Shown here: in pieces, positions 9,249 through 18,712 of the stretch
Numbering within the stretch: position 1 is the stretch's first letter
Layout of the letters: each line of letters starts with the position of its first letter
DNA from: Bacteroidales bacterium
Lineage (GTDB): Bacteria; Bacteroidota; Bacteroidia; Bacteroidales; P3
Length of the DNA stretch: 57,041 bases
Reading direction: 5' to 3'
NCBI GenBank assembly: GCA_024400495.1
Contig: JAKSMR010000015.1
Location: 1-57,041, forward strand
Made by a program: the position numbers and the translations under genes
The notes under the pieces: model-generated
Told to the model about the DNA's origin: nothing
Database searches by the model: none
Seen by the model: the letters and a program-made list of their open reading frames with translations, nothing else

Positions 9249-9941
9249 ATGAACGCTAGCGATATTCTCTACGAAGACAACCATCTCCTCATCCTCAACA
9301 AAAGGGTAGGGGAGATTGTGCAAGGCGACAAGACCGGCGATGTGCCGTTGCCTGAGATCGTCAAGGAGTATATCAAAGTGCGCGACAACAAGCCTGGCAA
9401 TGTATTCTGTGGCGTGATCCACAGGCTCGATCGTCCGGTGAGCGGTGCCGTGGTCTTTGCAAAAACCAGCAAGGCGCTCTCTCGTATGAACGAGCTGGTG
9501 AAAGGACGCGACTTCCACAAGACCTATTGGGCCATCGTGAAGTTCTCCGACAGACGTCCCGCCCCCGAGGGGCATCTAGAAGACTGGCTCCTCCGCAACG
9601 AGAAGCAGAACAAGAGCTATGTGGTGAAAGCCAACACCTCGGGCGCCAAACTGGCCAGCTTGGATTACAGGCTTCTCTCTGTCAGCGAAGGAGGCTATGG
9701 ACTGGTGGAGGTCGACCTCCATACCGGCCGCCATCATCAGATACGATGCCAGCTCTCCCATGCCGGCATGGTGATAAAAGGAGACCTTAAATATGGCTCG
9801 CCGAGGAGCAACAAAGATGCGGGTATTTCGCTTCATGCCCGCAAGATCACTTTCGAGCATCCGGTAAAGCACGAACAGATAACTGTAGAAGCACCGCCTC
9901 CGGAGGAATTCTACAAGATGTTCTCCGACTGCATAGAATAA
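9249..9941 (+). CDS. RluA-family pseudouridine synthase
   Basis: 230 aa, without an N-terminal S4 domain. The catalytic motif HRLDR is at residues 58-62, with Asp61 as the predicted nucleophile. The later segments LLSVSEGGYGLVEVDLHTGR and RCQLSHAG are standard for the family. It modifies uridine in rRNA or tRNA, but the site cannot be told from the sequence. It starts 3 nt after psd and is the last gene of the rsfS-to-rlu run. Confidence 0.9.
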   Translation: MNASDILYEDNHLLILNKRVGEIVQGDKTGDVPLPEIVKEYIKVRDNKPGNVFCGVIHRLDRPVSGAVVFAKTSKALSRMNELVKGRDFHKTYWAIVKFSDRRPAPEGHLEDWLLRNEKQNKSYVVKANTSGAKLASLDYRLLSVSEGGYGLVEVDLHTGRHHQIRCQLSHAGMVIKGDLKYGSPRSNKDAGISLHARKITFEHPVKHEQITVEAPPPEEFYKMFSDCIE

Positions 9942-10047
9942 CATCAAATAACCTAGAACCGATAACCGAACTTGTTTTCGGTTTTGATGGTTTGAAGCCT
10001 AACGCGAAACGCAAAATATAGTAATAGGAAATAATAACAAAAATATA

Positions 10048-13000
10048 ATGAAACGGTACATTAGCACATTCATTCTTGTGGTGGCTGCCTTGTTCTCTGC
10101 ACAAGGGCAGAATAGCTGTAAGGTTCTGCAGAGCGATTACACCCAACTTCATCTCCAAATCAGCACCCCCAACCTTCTGGTAGGACAGACCGATCTCTTC
10201 GGTGAAAGCTACAACACCTTGTCGATGGATGACTTCATTGAGATGGGGAATGCCGGCAAACCTAACCTCCCTGTTATGTCCAAGATGATTGAAGTTCCTC
10301 TCTGCTCCGGATTTGAGGTGGTGGTGAACGCGGCTGTCTTCGACACTCTTGATGCGGAGGCTTTAGGGATAAAAAACTGCATCGTTCCCGCACAGCCCTC
10401 GCGCAGCAAGTCTGACAGAACGCCTGCTCAGTTTGTCATCGATCAGTCCTGCTACGAGAAAGATGCGTTTTTCGGTGCAGACGAGATCCTATCTGTCACT
10501 AAAATCGGTGTCGCCCGCAACCGTAACCTGGCAACACTCGCTTTTGCTCCTGTGAGATATAATCCCGTCAGTGGAAAACTCATTGTCTGCCGCGGCATCG
10601 ATGCAACTATCGTCTATTCCAACGCCGACGTCCAGGCTACGCAGGAGATGCAGGCTAAGCACTTCAGTGGTGCCTATAGCACGGGTGTCAGCACACTCAA
10701 CACCTTGAAGAATGAGACAAAAGAGATGGCAACCGCCGAGAACGGCCCTATCCATTATCTCATTGTTGCTCATAGCAGCTTCCGTGGAATGCTGGACAAC
10801 TTCGTGGCTTGGAAACAGCGCAAAGGCTTCCTTGTCACAGTCGGTTATACCGACGATGCCAATGTGGGGACGACAACCAACTCTATCGCCCAATATATCA
10901 AAGGGTTCTATACCAACGCTATGCCCTCTCTCCCTGCTCCTACCTATCTGCTGCTCGTAGGTGACGTTGCACAGATTCCCGCTTTCTCGGGCCGTTACAG
11001 CTATACTGGTCCTACTAGCAATTCGGGACATGTGACCGACCTCTACTATACCACCTGGACCGATGACGACCTCATCCCCGACTGCTACTATGGCCGTTTC
11101 TCCGCCACCAACGAAGGTCAGCTTGTTCCCCAGATCGAAAAAACGCTGATGTACGAGCAGTACGGATTTGAAGATCCTTCGTTCCTCTCCCGTGCCATCC
11201 TCATCTCTGGCGTCGATGGCGGCTATTCTTCGGACAATGCTTATAGATACGCCGACCCCACTATGGACTATGTGGCCAAGACTTATGTTACCTCCGACAA
11301 CGGCTTCTCGTCTATTACCTACTATAAGAACAATACTGCTTTCGCACCCACCGGCGTTACCGTCACAGGTAGCTCCCAAAGTTCTACGTCGGCTGCCGCG
11401 CTGCGTACGCTTTACAGCAACGGCGCCGGCTGGATTAACTACTCTGCTCACGGCAGCTACGACAGCTGGGCTGAGCCTTCGTTCAGCGTCAGCCAGGTCA
11501 ACGGCATGACTAACACTCAGAAATTCGGTGTCATGATCGGCAACTGCTGTCTCACCAACAAGTTCGACGAGAACACCTGCTTCGGAGAAGCGCTCCTCCG
11601 CAAAGGCAACTATTGCGGTGCTGTAGCTTACTTTGGCGGCAGCAACTCCACCTATTGGGCTGAGGATTTCTACTGGAGCGTAGGCGTCCGCTCGAGCATC
11701 AGCAATACGATGAACACTAACTATAGCGCTAGCAATCTTGGCATGTACGACCGTCTTTTCCATACTCACAACGAGGCCCGTTCCGATTGGTACACCACCA
11801 CCGGCTCGATGATGATGGCAGGCAACATGTCTGTCCAGAACTCCTCCACCCGTGGAAAGAACTACTATTGGGAGATCTATCATATCATGGGAGACCCTTC
11901 GGTGACTCCTTGGCTCTCTTTGGCTAGCACGATGACCGTTCAATGTTCGCCTTCGCCCCTCCCTGTAGGTTCTACCAGTCTTGATGTGAATGCTGTTCCT
12001 TATGCCTATGTGGCGCTCACCGATGGCAATGGAACGCTCATTGCAGCTGACTTTGCCGACGCTGTCGGCGCTGCAACGCTCGTCTTTGAGCCCTATGCAT
12101 CGACTGATAGCGTAGAACTGGCAGTATCGGCTCAGGGGTATCAGACCTATTTCCAGAAGATAGCACTTGTCCAAGTCTCTGGTCCTTTCGTGGTCAGCAA
12201 TAGTGTGACCACCGATGTGGCTGCCGTCGCCGGCACCACCGTTCCTCTCTCGATAACAATGGTCAATGTGGGTGCACAGAACACCAGCTCACTCAGCGTC
12301 GAGTTCTCCTCGCCCGATGGTTTGGTGACTTTCTCCAACAACGGAGCTATCGCCCTGTCCAATCTCAACGCTGGCACCAGCACCACCGTGTCTGCCGTAG
12401 TGAATGCTTCTTTCAGCGCTTCGCTCAAAGACCAGCAGCTTGTCCCCGTGGTAGCAACCCTCCGTTGGGGCAGCCAGTCCGACCAGCAGAGCCAACGTAC
12501 CTATCTGCTCACCGTCAACGCACCTAAGTTCAGTCTCGAGAACACCAACTTTGCACAGACTCCCCAGCCTGGCACATCGGTGCAGCTCAACGTCACTCTG
12601 CGAAATGTGGGTCATGCCGCTCTTGGCAGAAGTGCCATCTCGCTCGTCAGTCTCGAACCTCTGGTTTCGGTGACAGGCCCTTCTGATTCATTGGCTCGTG
12701 TCGATGCTGACGAAACTCTCTCGTCTACATTCTCTCTGTCTATCAGTTCCGAGCTCCCCGAAAATGTTGAAATACCCTTCTTCCTCTATCTTACCTCTTC
12801 TGGTTTCGTCTTCAAAGACACTATTATGATGACCGTAGGAACAGGCCAGAAAGAGACATTCGAGACTGGCGACTTCAGCATGTTCGAATGGACTCAAGGG
12901 AATTATCCCTGGCAGGTAGTGAATAGTGGTGCTCACTCGGGAACCTACTGCGCACGATCCTACTCCTTTGGCAACAATGGCGCCCGACGTTCATCGCAGA

Positions 13001-13671
13001 TGACGATCTCCTACACCTCCACCGCCGACGACTCGGTCTCTTTCTTCTATAAAGTCTCCAGCGAAGATAACTACGATAAGTTCTTCTTCTATCTTGACAA
13101 CGCTCAAATGTTGGAGGTTAGTGGCGAAGAGGACTGGAGTAGGGCTTCCTTCCCTGTTCGTGCAGGAACACATACCTATAAGTTCTCTTATGAGAAGGAC
13201 TACAGCAACGACAATGGTAGCGACTGCGCTTGGATTGATGACGTCAGATTCCCCATCAACGGAACCCAGCGTCATTATGAGGCTCTTACCGTAGCTCGTG
13301 GCACTACTGTCACCTTCCACAACTTGGTCATCAACACCCAGGATTCTGCCTACGGAACTTACTACTATCGCGACGAAACCACTTCTGGACACGTTTATAC
13401 CCTCATGCTCACCGTCACCGACGGCAGTCATGTTGGTATTGAAGAGGTCAAAGAGGATGTGCTGAGGGTATATCCCAATCCTGCTTCCGACCTCCTTATG
13501 GTTGAGATTGATAAGGCAGGCGCCGATGTCGAGCTCTACGACACTCGTGGTCAGCTTGTACTCCGCCAATCAGCCGTTGAAGGAAAGAACACATTACCCA
13601 TCAGCCATCTCGCCAGCGGCATCTATGTGCTCCGTTGCGGTGAGAAAGTTGCTAAGATCGTTAAACAATAA
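10048..13671 (+). CDS. Gingipain-like cysteine protease (peptidase C25) with T9SS sorting domain
   Basis: 1207 aa secreted protease. A signal peptide (1-20) precedes a propeptide-like region to about residue 230, then the C25 catalytic domain. The predicted catalytic His468 lies in INYSAHGSYDSW and the cysteine is Cys501 (or Cys500) in MIGNCCLTNKF, about 33 residues later, the same spacing as in gingipains. Beta-sandwich and CARDB-like domains follow (about 640-940), then a jelly-roll-like module (about 935-1090). The final 65 residues are a T9SS domain with YPNPAS and GIYVLR. It stands alone with 106 nt upstream and 133 nt downstream. Likely roles are extracellular protein digestion or surface-protein processing. 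Confidence 0.92.
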   Translation: MKRYISTFILVVAALFSAQGQNSCKVLQSDYTQLHLQISTPNLLVGQTDLFGESYNTLSMDDFIEMGNAGKPNLPVMSKMIEVPLCSGFEVVVNAAVFDTLDAEALGIKNCIVPAQPSRSKSDRTPAQFVIDQSCYEKDAFFGADEILSVTKIGVARNRNLATLAFAPVRYNPVSGKLIVCRGIDATIVYSNADVQATQEMQAKHFSGAYSTGVSTLNTLKNETKEMATAENGPIHYLIVAHSSFRGMLDNFVAWKQRKGFLVTVGYTDDANVGTTTNSIAQYIKGFYTNAMPSLPAPTYLLLVGDVAQIPAFSGRYSYTGPTSNSGHVTDLYYTTWTDDDLIPDCYYGRFSATNEGQLVPQIEKTLMYEQYGFEDPSFLSRAILISGVDGGYSSDNAYRYADPTMDYVAKTYVTSDNGFSSITYYKNNTAFAPTGVTVTGSSQSSTSAAALRTLYSNGAGWINYSAHGSYDSWAEPSFSVSQVNGMTNTQKFGVMIGNCCLTNKFDENTCFGEALLRKGNYCGAVAYFGGSNSTYWAEDFYWSVGVRSSISNTMNTNYSASNLGMYDRLFHTHNEARSDWYTTTGSMMMAGNMSVQNSSTRGKNYYWEIYHIMGDPSVTPWLSLASTMTVQCSPSPLPVGSTSLDVNAVPYAYVALTDGNGTLIAADFADAVGAATLVFEPYASTDSVELAVSAQGYQTYFQKIALVQVSGPFVVSNSVTTDVAAVAGTTVPLSITMVNVGAQNTSSLSVEFSSPDGLVTFSNNGAIALSNLNAGTSTTVSAVVNASFSASLKDQQLVPVVATLRWGSQSDQQSQRTYLLTVNAPKFSLENTNFAQTPQPGTSVQLNVTLRNVGHAALGRSAISLVSLEPLVSVTGPSDSLARVDADETLSSTFSLSISSELPENVEIPFFLYLTSSGFVFKDTIMMTVGTGQKETFETGDFSMFEWTQGNYPWQVVNSGAHSGTYCARSYSFGNNGARRSSQMTISYTSTADDSVSFFYKVSSEDNYDKFFFYLDNAQMLEVSGEEDWSRASFPVRAGTHTYKFSYEKDYSNDNGSDCAWIDDVRFPINGTQRHYEALTVARGTTVTFHNLVINTQDSAYGTYYYRDETTSGHVYTLMLTVTDGSHVGIEEVKEDVLRVYPNPASDLLMVEIDKAGADVELYDTRGQLVLRQSAVEGKNTLPISHLASGIYVLRCGEKVAKIVKQ

Positions 13672-13804
13672 TGCCAATCTATCAGCCGTCAGACAGCCTC
13701 CACAAAGCCTCTAGCCATACCCATCCGCAAGGCTAGAGCGACAGAGGTGCCTGCCTGATGGCTCTCAACACCGACAATCCTACAAACGCAAACCACACTC
13801 CATA

Positions 13805-14755
13805 ATGACTCTCCCCATGGAAAACCAGCATGAAGCAGCAGATCTCTTTGCCCGTGGCACTATCGTCACCGTGGGCATGTTTGACGGCGTCCATGTTGGC
13901 CATCGCCATATCCTCGATCAACTTACCGCAAAAGCCAGAGAACTAGAGTTCCAGCCGGTTGTCGTCACTTTTGACCAGCATCCACGTATCGTGTTAGGCA
14001 AGGATGTGGGCGATTTCCGTCTTCTGAGCGACGTCAAACGGCGCCGTTCTGGCCTCTGCAATTTCTTCGGCTATGAGGTTTATCTGCATGTCATCCATTT
14101 TGATCGTCAGTCGGCCATGCACTCTGCCTGTCAGTTTGTAAAGGACTGCCTGCTTGATCAGCTCAATATGAAAGCCTTGGTTCTGGGCTACGACAATATG
14201 TTCGGCAGCAAAGCCAACAATGATTTTGACCAGCTGCCTCGTCTCGCGGAGGAGAGCGGTTTCCAGATCGTTGTCGATACCCCCGTTGAAGCTGGCGGCG
14301 TCGCTATCAGCTCCACCCGTATACGTCACGCGCTCAAAAGTGGGACGCTCGACGAGGTGAAAGAGCTATTGGGCCGTAACTATGCCGTTGCCGGAACCGT
14401 GGTGCGTGGTCGCGGAGTAGGGAAGACCCTCGGCTACCCAACAGCTAATATCAGTCTTGATGAACCGATGCAGGCGTTACCCAAAGAGGGAGTTTATGCT
14501 GTGTCTGTTGTGGTGGAAGGGGGAAAAGAAAGATTCCCTGCTATGGCAAATCTAGGTCCGCAGCCCACCTTTGATGAGAAGACCAGCACCTTTGAAGTCA
14601 ACATCATCGGATCATCGGAGAACCTCTACGAGAAGCATCTCACCATCGAGTTCCTCGTCTATCTGCGTGAGACTCGCAAGTTCGCCTCTGTCGACGAGCT
14701 GGTTTCCCAGCTGGAAAGGGACCGATCGGCTTCGCTTGCAATATTCAACCAATAA
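13805..14755 (+). CDS. ribF: Bifunctional riboflavin kinase/FAD synthetase
   Basis: 316 aa, makes FMN from riboflavin and then FAD. The N-terminal nucleotidyltransferase domain carries VTVGMFDGVHVGHRHIL near residues 20-36 with the HxGH-type motif, and ISSTRIRHAL at its end. The C-terminal kinase domain carries GRGVGKTLGYPTANI with the PTAN motif. The first Met (13805) was used. A start four codons later (MENQHEA) is also possible. It is followed after 8 nt by the leucine-rich-repeat gene. Confidence 0.96.
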   Translation: MTLPMENQHEAADLFARGTIVTVGMFDGVHVGHRHILDQLTAKARELEFQPVVVTFDQHPRIVLGKDVGDFRLLSDVKRRRSGLCNFFGYEVYLHVIHFDRQSAMHSACQFVKDCLLDQLNMKALVLGYDNMFGSKANNDFDQLPRLAEESGFQIVVDTPVEAGGVAISSTRIRHALKSGTLDEVKELLGRNYAVAGTVVRGRGVGKTLGYPTANISLDEPMQALPKEGVYAVSVVVEGGKERFPAMANLGPQPTFDEKTSTFEVNIIGSSENLYEKHLTIEFLVYLRETRKFASVDELVSQLERDRSASLAIFNQ

Positions 14756-14763
14756 CAAAGACC

Positions 14764-15333
14764 ATGATGAAACGTCTTGTATTACTGCTTTTCCTACTCT
14801 CAAACCTCGCCCTCATGGCCCAGCCCGGCAAGGTGTATAAGTCGTTGTCCGAAGTGAAAAACCCGGAGGATGTCTATATTCTCAAGCTCAACTACAAGCG
14901 TCTTCGTACCGTCCCCCGCCAGGTGTTCGCCTTCACCAACCTTAGAGTTCTCGATCTCGGCAAGAACTTCATCGATTCGATCCCTGCCGAAATCACCAAG
15001 CTGACTAATCTCGAGGAACTGGACTTGGCCCGCAACCATATCCGCGTCGTCCCTGAGGTAATAGGAAACATCACTAGTCTTAAGGTGCTCAACCTCAGTC
15101 GTAATCCAATTCTTGAACTGCCAGACAGTTTCTCCAATCTTGTTAATCTGGAGAAACTCATCATCTGGCAGACTGGCGTGATAGATTTCCCGCCCTCTTT
15201 CGTAGCGCTCAACTACAGTCTCAAACTCATCGATATGCGAGTGTGCCCCATGAGCTGGGATAATCAGCAAGCTATCGAGGAACTCCTCCCCACACCCCAG
15301 AAGAAGTGGGATCATGTATGTAACTGCAAGTGA
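14764..15333 (+). CDS. Small exported leucine-rich-repeat protein
   Basis: 189 aa with a clear signal peptide (1-18, ending LALMAQ). Residues 35-150 hold about five LRR units of about 23 residues (LRVLDLGKN, LEELDLARN, LKVLNLSRN, LEKLIIWQT). It resembles small Bacteroidales LRR proteins of unknown function. Its last 25 residues contain DHVCNCK. It sits 8 nt after ribF and 7 nt before the amidase gene, which suggests co-transcription only. Confidence 0.8.
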   Translation: MMKRLVLLLFLLSNLALMAQPGKVYKSLSEVKNPEDVYILKLNYKRLRTVPRQVFAFTNLRVLDLGKNFIDSIPAEITKLTNLEELDLARNHIRVVPEVIGNITSLKVLNLSRNPILELPDSFSNLVNLEKLIIWQTGVIDFPPSFVALNYSLKLIDMRVCPMSWDNQQAIEELLPTPQKKWDHVCNCK

Positions 15334-15340
15334 TAGAAAT

Positions 15341-16153
15341 ATGAAAAGAAAGGAGACCCTCAATATTGCCCTCGTCCAGCAGGACATCCGATGGAACGAT
15401 CCAGAGGCAAACTATCGCCATCTGGACAAGATGCTCGGCGATGCGTTGGATCTGCACTCCGAGGTGGACGTGATTCTCCTTCCCGAGACGTTCAATACCG
15501 GTTTTGGCGGCGATATGCGTTCGGTGGCAGAGGTAGAAGAGTCTGGGGCTTTCGGCTTTGCCCTCTCTCTTTCTCGTCGCTATAACGCCCTCGTTGTGGC
15601 TTCGTGGCTGGTGGAAGAAGGGAGTTCGGTCTTTAACAGACTCCATTGGGTGCGTCCCGACGCAAGTTATGGTTTTTATGACAAAGCCCATACCTTCTGC
15701 CTAAGCGATGAGAAAGAACAAGTCACACCCGGTAGGAAACAGGCTCTCATCGAGTGGCGCGGATGGAAGATCAAGCCTGCCATCTGCTACGACCTCCGTT
15801 TCCCGCTATGGCTCCGCAACCGTACCATTGGCGAGGAGCTCGAGTACGATCTTCTGCTCTGCTGCGCCAACTGGCCGCAGTCCCGCTCTAAGGTCTGGTC
15901 TGCTCTGCTGCAGTCTCGCGCCATAGAGAATCTCGTCTATGTCGTGGGCGTAAACAGAGTAGGTACCGACGGGATCGGCCTTCTCTATCAAGGCGACTCC
16001 GCCGCTGTCGATTTCAAAGGCGACGTCATCGCCTCTTGCCAGCCGGGTAGAGAGGCCGTAGCGGTAGTGTCACTCGATTACGACAACCTGTGTCGATTCC
16101 GCAAAAAATGTCCTTTTCACCTCGATGCCGACGCCTTCACACTTACCCTATAA
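15341..16153 (+). CDS. Nitrilase-superfamily amidohydrolase (omega-amidase-like)
   Basis: 270 aa from the MKRKETLN start. An upstream Met at 15314 would overlap the previous gene by 20 nt and adds no family sequence. The Glu-Lys-Cys triad is visible: Glu49 in LLPETFNTGF, Lys115 in YDKAHTF and Cys149 in PAICYDLRFP. The closest family is the Nit/YafV omega-amidases, which hydrolyse alpha-ketoglutaramate and similar omega-amides in the cytosol. No signal peptide is present. mutS2 starts 24 nt downstream. Confidence 0.88.
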   Translation: MKRKETLNIALVQQDIRWNDPEANYRHLDKMLGDALDLHSEVDVILLPETFNTGFGGDMRSVAEVEESGAFGFALSLSRRYNALVVASWLVEEGSSVFNRLHWVRPDASYGFYDKAHTFCLSDEKEQVTPGRKQALIEWRGWKIKPAICYDLRFPLWLRNRTIGEELEYDLLLCCANWPQSRSKVWSALLQSRAIENLVYVVGVNRVGTDGIGLLYQGDSAAVDFKGDVIASCQPGREAVAVVSLDYDNLCRFRKKCPFHLDADAFTLTL

Positions 16154-16177
16154 CTACCTAGAAAGTACTACTCAATT

Positions 16178-18676
16178 ATGCCGATTTCACCCATTGAAGA
16201 AAAAATAGGATTCCACAAGATATGCAACTATGTCGCCGCAGAATGTAGCAACCCCATGGCTGAGCGGATGGCGCACGAGATGCGTTTCTCCACCAACTAT
16301 GATCGCATTATGCGCGACCTTGAGCAGACCGAAGAGTTTCGTCAGATACTGGTTCTTGATAACGCCTTCCCTGCTCAAGATTTTCTCGACCTGACCGATG
16401 AGCTCAACCGTCTGCGTGTCGGCAATACCGTTATTGAACTCCAACCGCTCTTTGACCTCAAGTGCTCGTTGCGTACCATCAACGAGTGCCTTCGCTTCCT
16501 TCTTCGCGAGGATAAGGACCGCTATCCGCGACTGCGCGTCATGGCCGAGAAGGTGGAAATTGACCCAAACCTTACCCGTGCCCTCTCCAAACTCATCGAC
16601 GACAAGGGAGAGATCTTCGACAACGCCTCTCCCGATCTGGCGGAGATCCGTCAGCAGATGCGCCGTAAACAAGGCGAGGTAGACAGCCGCATCAGCCATA
16701 CGCTCCGTAGAGCCAAAGCCGAAGGTTGGGCTCCCGAGAACGCAGAGGTCACTATTCGCAATGGGCGTATGGTTATCCCTATGCTCGACACCCATCGCCG
16801 CAAGATAAAAGGTCTTATCCACGATGAGTCGGCAACCCGTCAGACAGCCTATCTAGAGCCCACAGAGGTGGTGGAACTCAACAACGACCTTCGCGAGCTG
16901 GAGTTCGCAGAACGTCACGAAATCCAGAAAATCCTCGCTCGTTTCTCCGACCAGCTCCGATCCCAGATAGACAGCCTCGTCAATGCCTATTGGTTCCTTG
17001 CCCGTATTGATTTCATCCGTGCTAAAGCTCGTTTCGCACTCCGGCTCCATGCTGGAATGCCGGTAGTAAACGACGTCACCCATATCCAATGGCTTGAGGC
17101 TCGTCATCCGTTGTTGGTCCTTGAACGCCAGCATCGTATCGACGAAGAGCGCAAGCATCCCGGCAGCCAGGAAGGTTCCAAGATGGGAGAAGTGGTCCCA
17201 TTCGATATCACACTCACCTCCGAGAGTCATATTCTGATTATCTCTGGCCCCAACGCAGGAGGAAAATCCGTTTGCCTCAAAGCGGTGGGTCTTATACAAT
17301 ATATGCTCCAAGCCGGACTTCTCGTCCCTTGCCGTGAGACCTCTGAGTTCGGTATCTTCGATAATATCTTCATAGACATTGGTGATCAGCAATCTATCGA
17401 AAACGACCTCAGTACCTATACCTCCCATCTGCAGAATATGAAGCAGCTTCTTCAAGAGGCTCATGCCCAGACTCTCTTTCTGCTTGACGAGCTGGGTGGA
17501 GGTACCGAACCCCGTTCGGGATGTGCCATCGCCGAGGCTCTGCTGGAGGAACTCTATCTGCGCCATTCCTATGGCGTGGTGACTACTCATTTCGCAGACC
17601 TCAAACTCCTTGCGGACCGCTATCCCGGAATTATCAATGGCGCTATGCTTTTCGACACCAACCAGATGCGTCCGCTCTATAGGCTATCTATAGGTCATCC
17701 GGGCAGCTCTTTTGCCTTTGAAATCGCCCGTACGGTAGGCTTTCCCATGGAGGTACTCGCTGCAGCCGAAGGCAAGGTGGGCAAGGAGATGCTCAACTTT
17801 GAGCATCAGCTCCAACAGATCGAGCTTGACCGACAGGAAATTGCAAAGCAGAAGACTGAACTGGAGGTGAGTGACCAGTTTCTTAACGAGGTTATTGAAA
17901 AATACCAGACGCTCAACGAAAAATTAGAGAGTAAGCGTTACGAGATTCTCTCCCAAGCTCGAAAAGAGGCTAAGGAGATCCTTTCTGAAGCCAACCGAAC
18001 CGTGGAACAGACCATTAGCGATATTAAGAAAGCCCAGGCTGAGAAAGAGCAGACACAGCAAGCGCGAGAAAACCTCAAGGCCGAACTCCATCGTGTAGAG
18101 AGCCAGCAGGAACACCACGCAGAGCAACGTCGTAACGAGCGCAAGAGAGCCAACCTCCCAGCCCAAAGCGAGCCCGCGTCGGCCCATAACGACGTTGTTC
18201 AAGGTCCGATAGAGGTGGGCGATATCGTCCGTGTTGACGACCAAGATACATTCGGTCAGGTTGTCGAGGTCAAAGGCAGAAAAGCCGTTGTGGAAAGCAA
18301 CAGTCTCCGTATGACCATCGCCTTAGACCGTCTGCAGAAGACCAAGAAACAGGGCCTGCCTGTCGACAAGACCTCTCGCAACAACCAACGCTACCAATCC
18401 ATCTTCGACGATATCAACGAGAAGCGCAAGTTCTTCAGTCCCACCCTCGACCTTCGTGGCCAGCGAGCAGAAGAGGCCCTTGCCGAGCTGCAGAAGTTTA
18501 TCGACGAAGCCCAGCTCCTCGGCGAACGCGAGCTACGTATCCTCCATGGCAAAGGCTACGGCATCCTCAAGACCCTCATCCGCCAACGGCTCCAGGCCAT
18601 GAGCGAGGTGCAGTCGTGCCATAGCGAACGTCTTGAACTTGGCGGTGACGGAATAACGGTAGTCCATCTCCGATAA
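16178..18676 (+). CDS. mutS2: Endonuclease MutS2
   Basis: 832 aa. Lacks the mismatch-recognition domain of MutS, as expected for MutS2. The ATPase core has Walker A GPNAGGKS at about 357-364 and Walker B LFLLDELGGGTEP around 430-443. A long coiled coil rich in E, Q and K follows at about 545-660. The C-terminal Smr nuclease domain (about 755-832) carries LDLRG and LHGKGYG. Known roles of the family are suppression of homeologous recombination and rescue of collided ribosomes; which applies here is not shown by the sequence. Confidence 0.96.
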   Translation: MPISPIEEKIGFHKICNYVAAECSNPMAERMAHEMRFSTNYDRIMRDLEQTEEFRQILVLDNAFPAQDFLDLTDELNRLRVGNTVIELQPLFDLKCSLRTINECLRFLLREDKDRYPRLRVMAEKVEIDPNLTRALSKLIDDKGEIFDNASPDLAEIRQQMRRKQGEVDSRISHTLRRAKAEGWAPENAEVTIRNGRMVIPMLDTHRRKIKGLIHDESATRQTAYLEPTEVVELNNDLRELEFAERHEIQKILARFSDQLRSQIDSLVNAYWFLARIDFIRAKARFALRLHAGMPVVNDVTHIQWLEARHPLLVLERQHRIDEERKHPGSQEGSKMGEVVPFDITLTSESHILIISGPNAGGKSVCLKAVGLIQYMLQAGLLVPCRETSEFGIFDNIFIDIGDQQSIENDLSTYTSHLQNMKQLLQEAHAQTLFLLDELGGGTEPRSGCAIAEALLEELYLRHSYGVVTTHFADLKLLADRYPGIINGAMLFDTNQMRPLYRLSIGHPGSSFAFEIARTVGFPMEVLAAAEGKVGKEMLNFEHQLQQIELDRQEIAKQKTELEVSDQFLNEVIEKYQTLNEKLESKRYEILSQARKEAKEILSEANRTVEQTISDIKKAQAEKEQTQQARENLKAELHRVESQQEHHAEQRRNERKRANLPAQSEPASAHNDVVQGPIEVGDIVRVDDQDTFGQVVEVKGRKAVVESNSLRMTIALDRLQKTKKQGLPVDKTSRNNQRYQSIFDDINEKRKFFSPTLDLRGQRAEEALAELQKFIDEAQLLGERELRILHGKGYGILKTLIRQRLQAMSEVQSCHSERLELGGDGITVVHLR

Positions 18677-18712
18677 CATTATCTATCCAAACCCTTCTCT
18701 CAAAAATAGAAT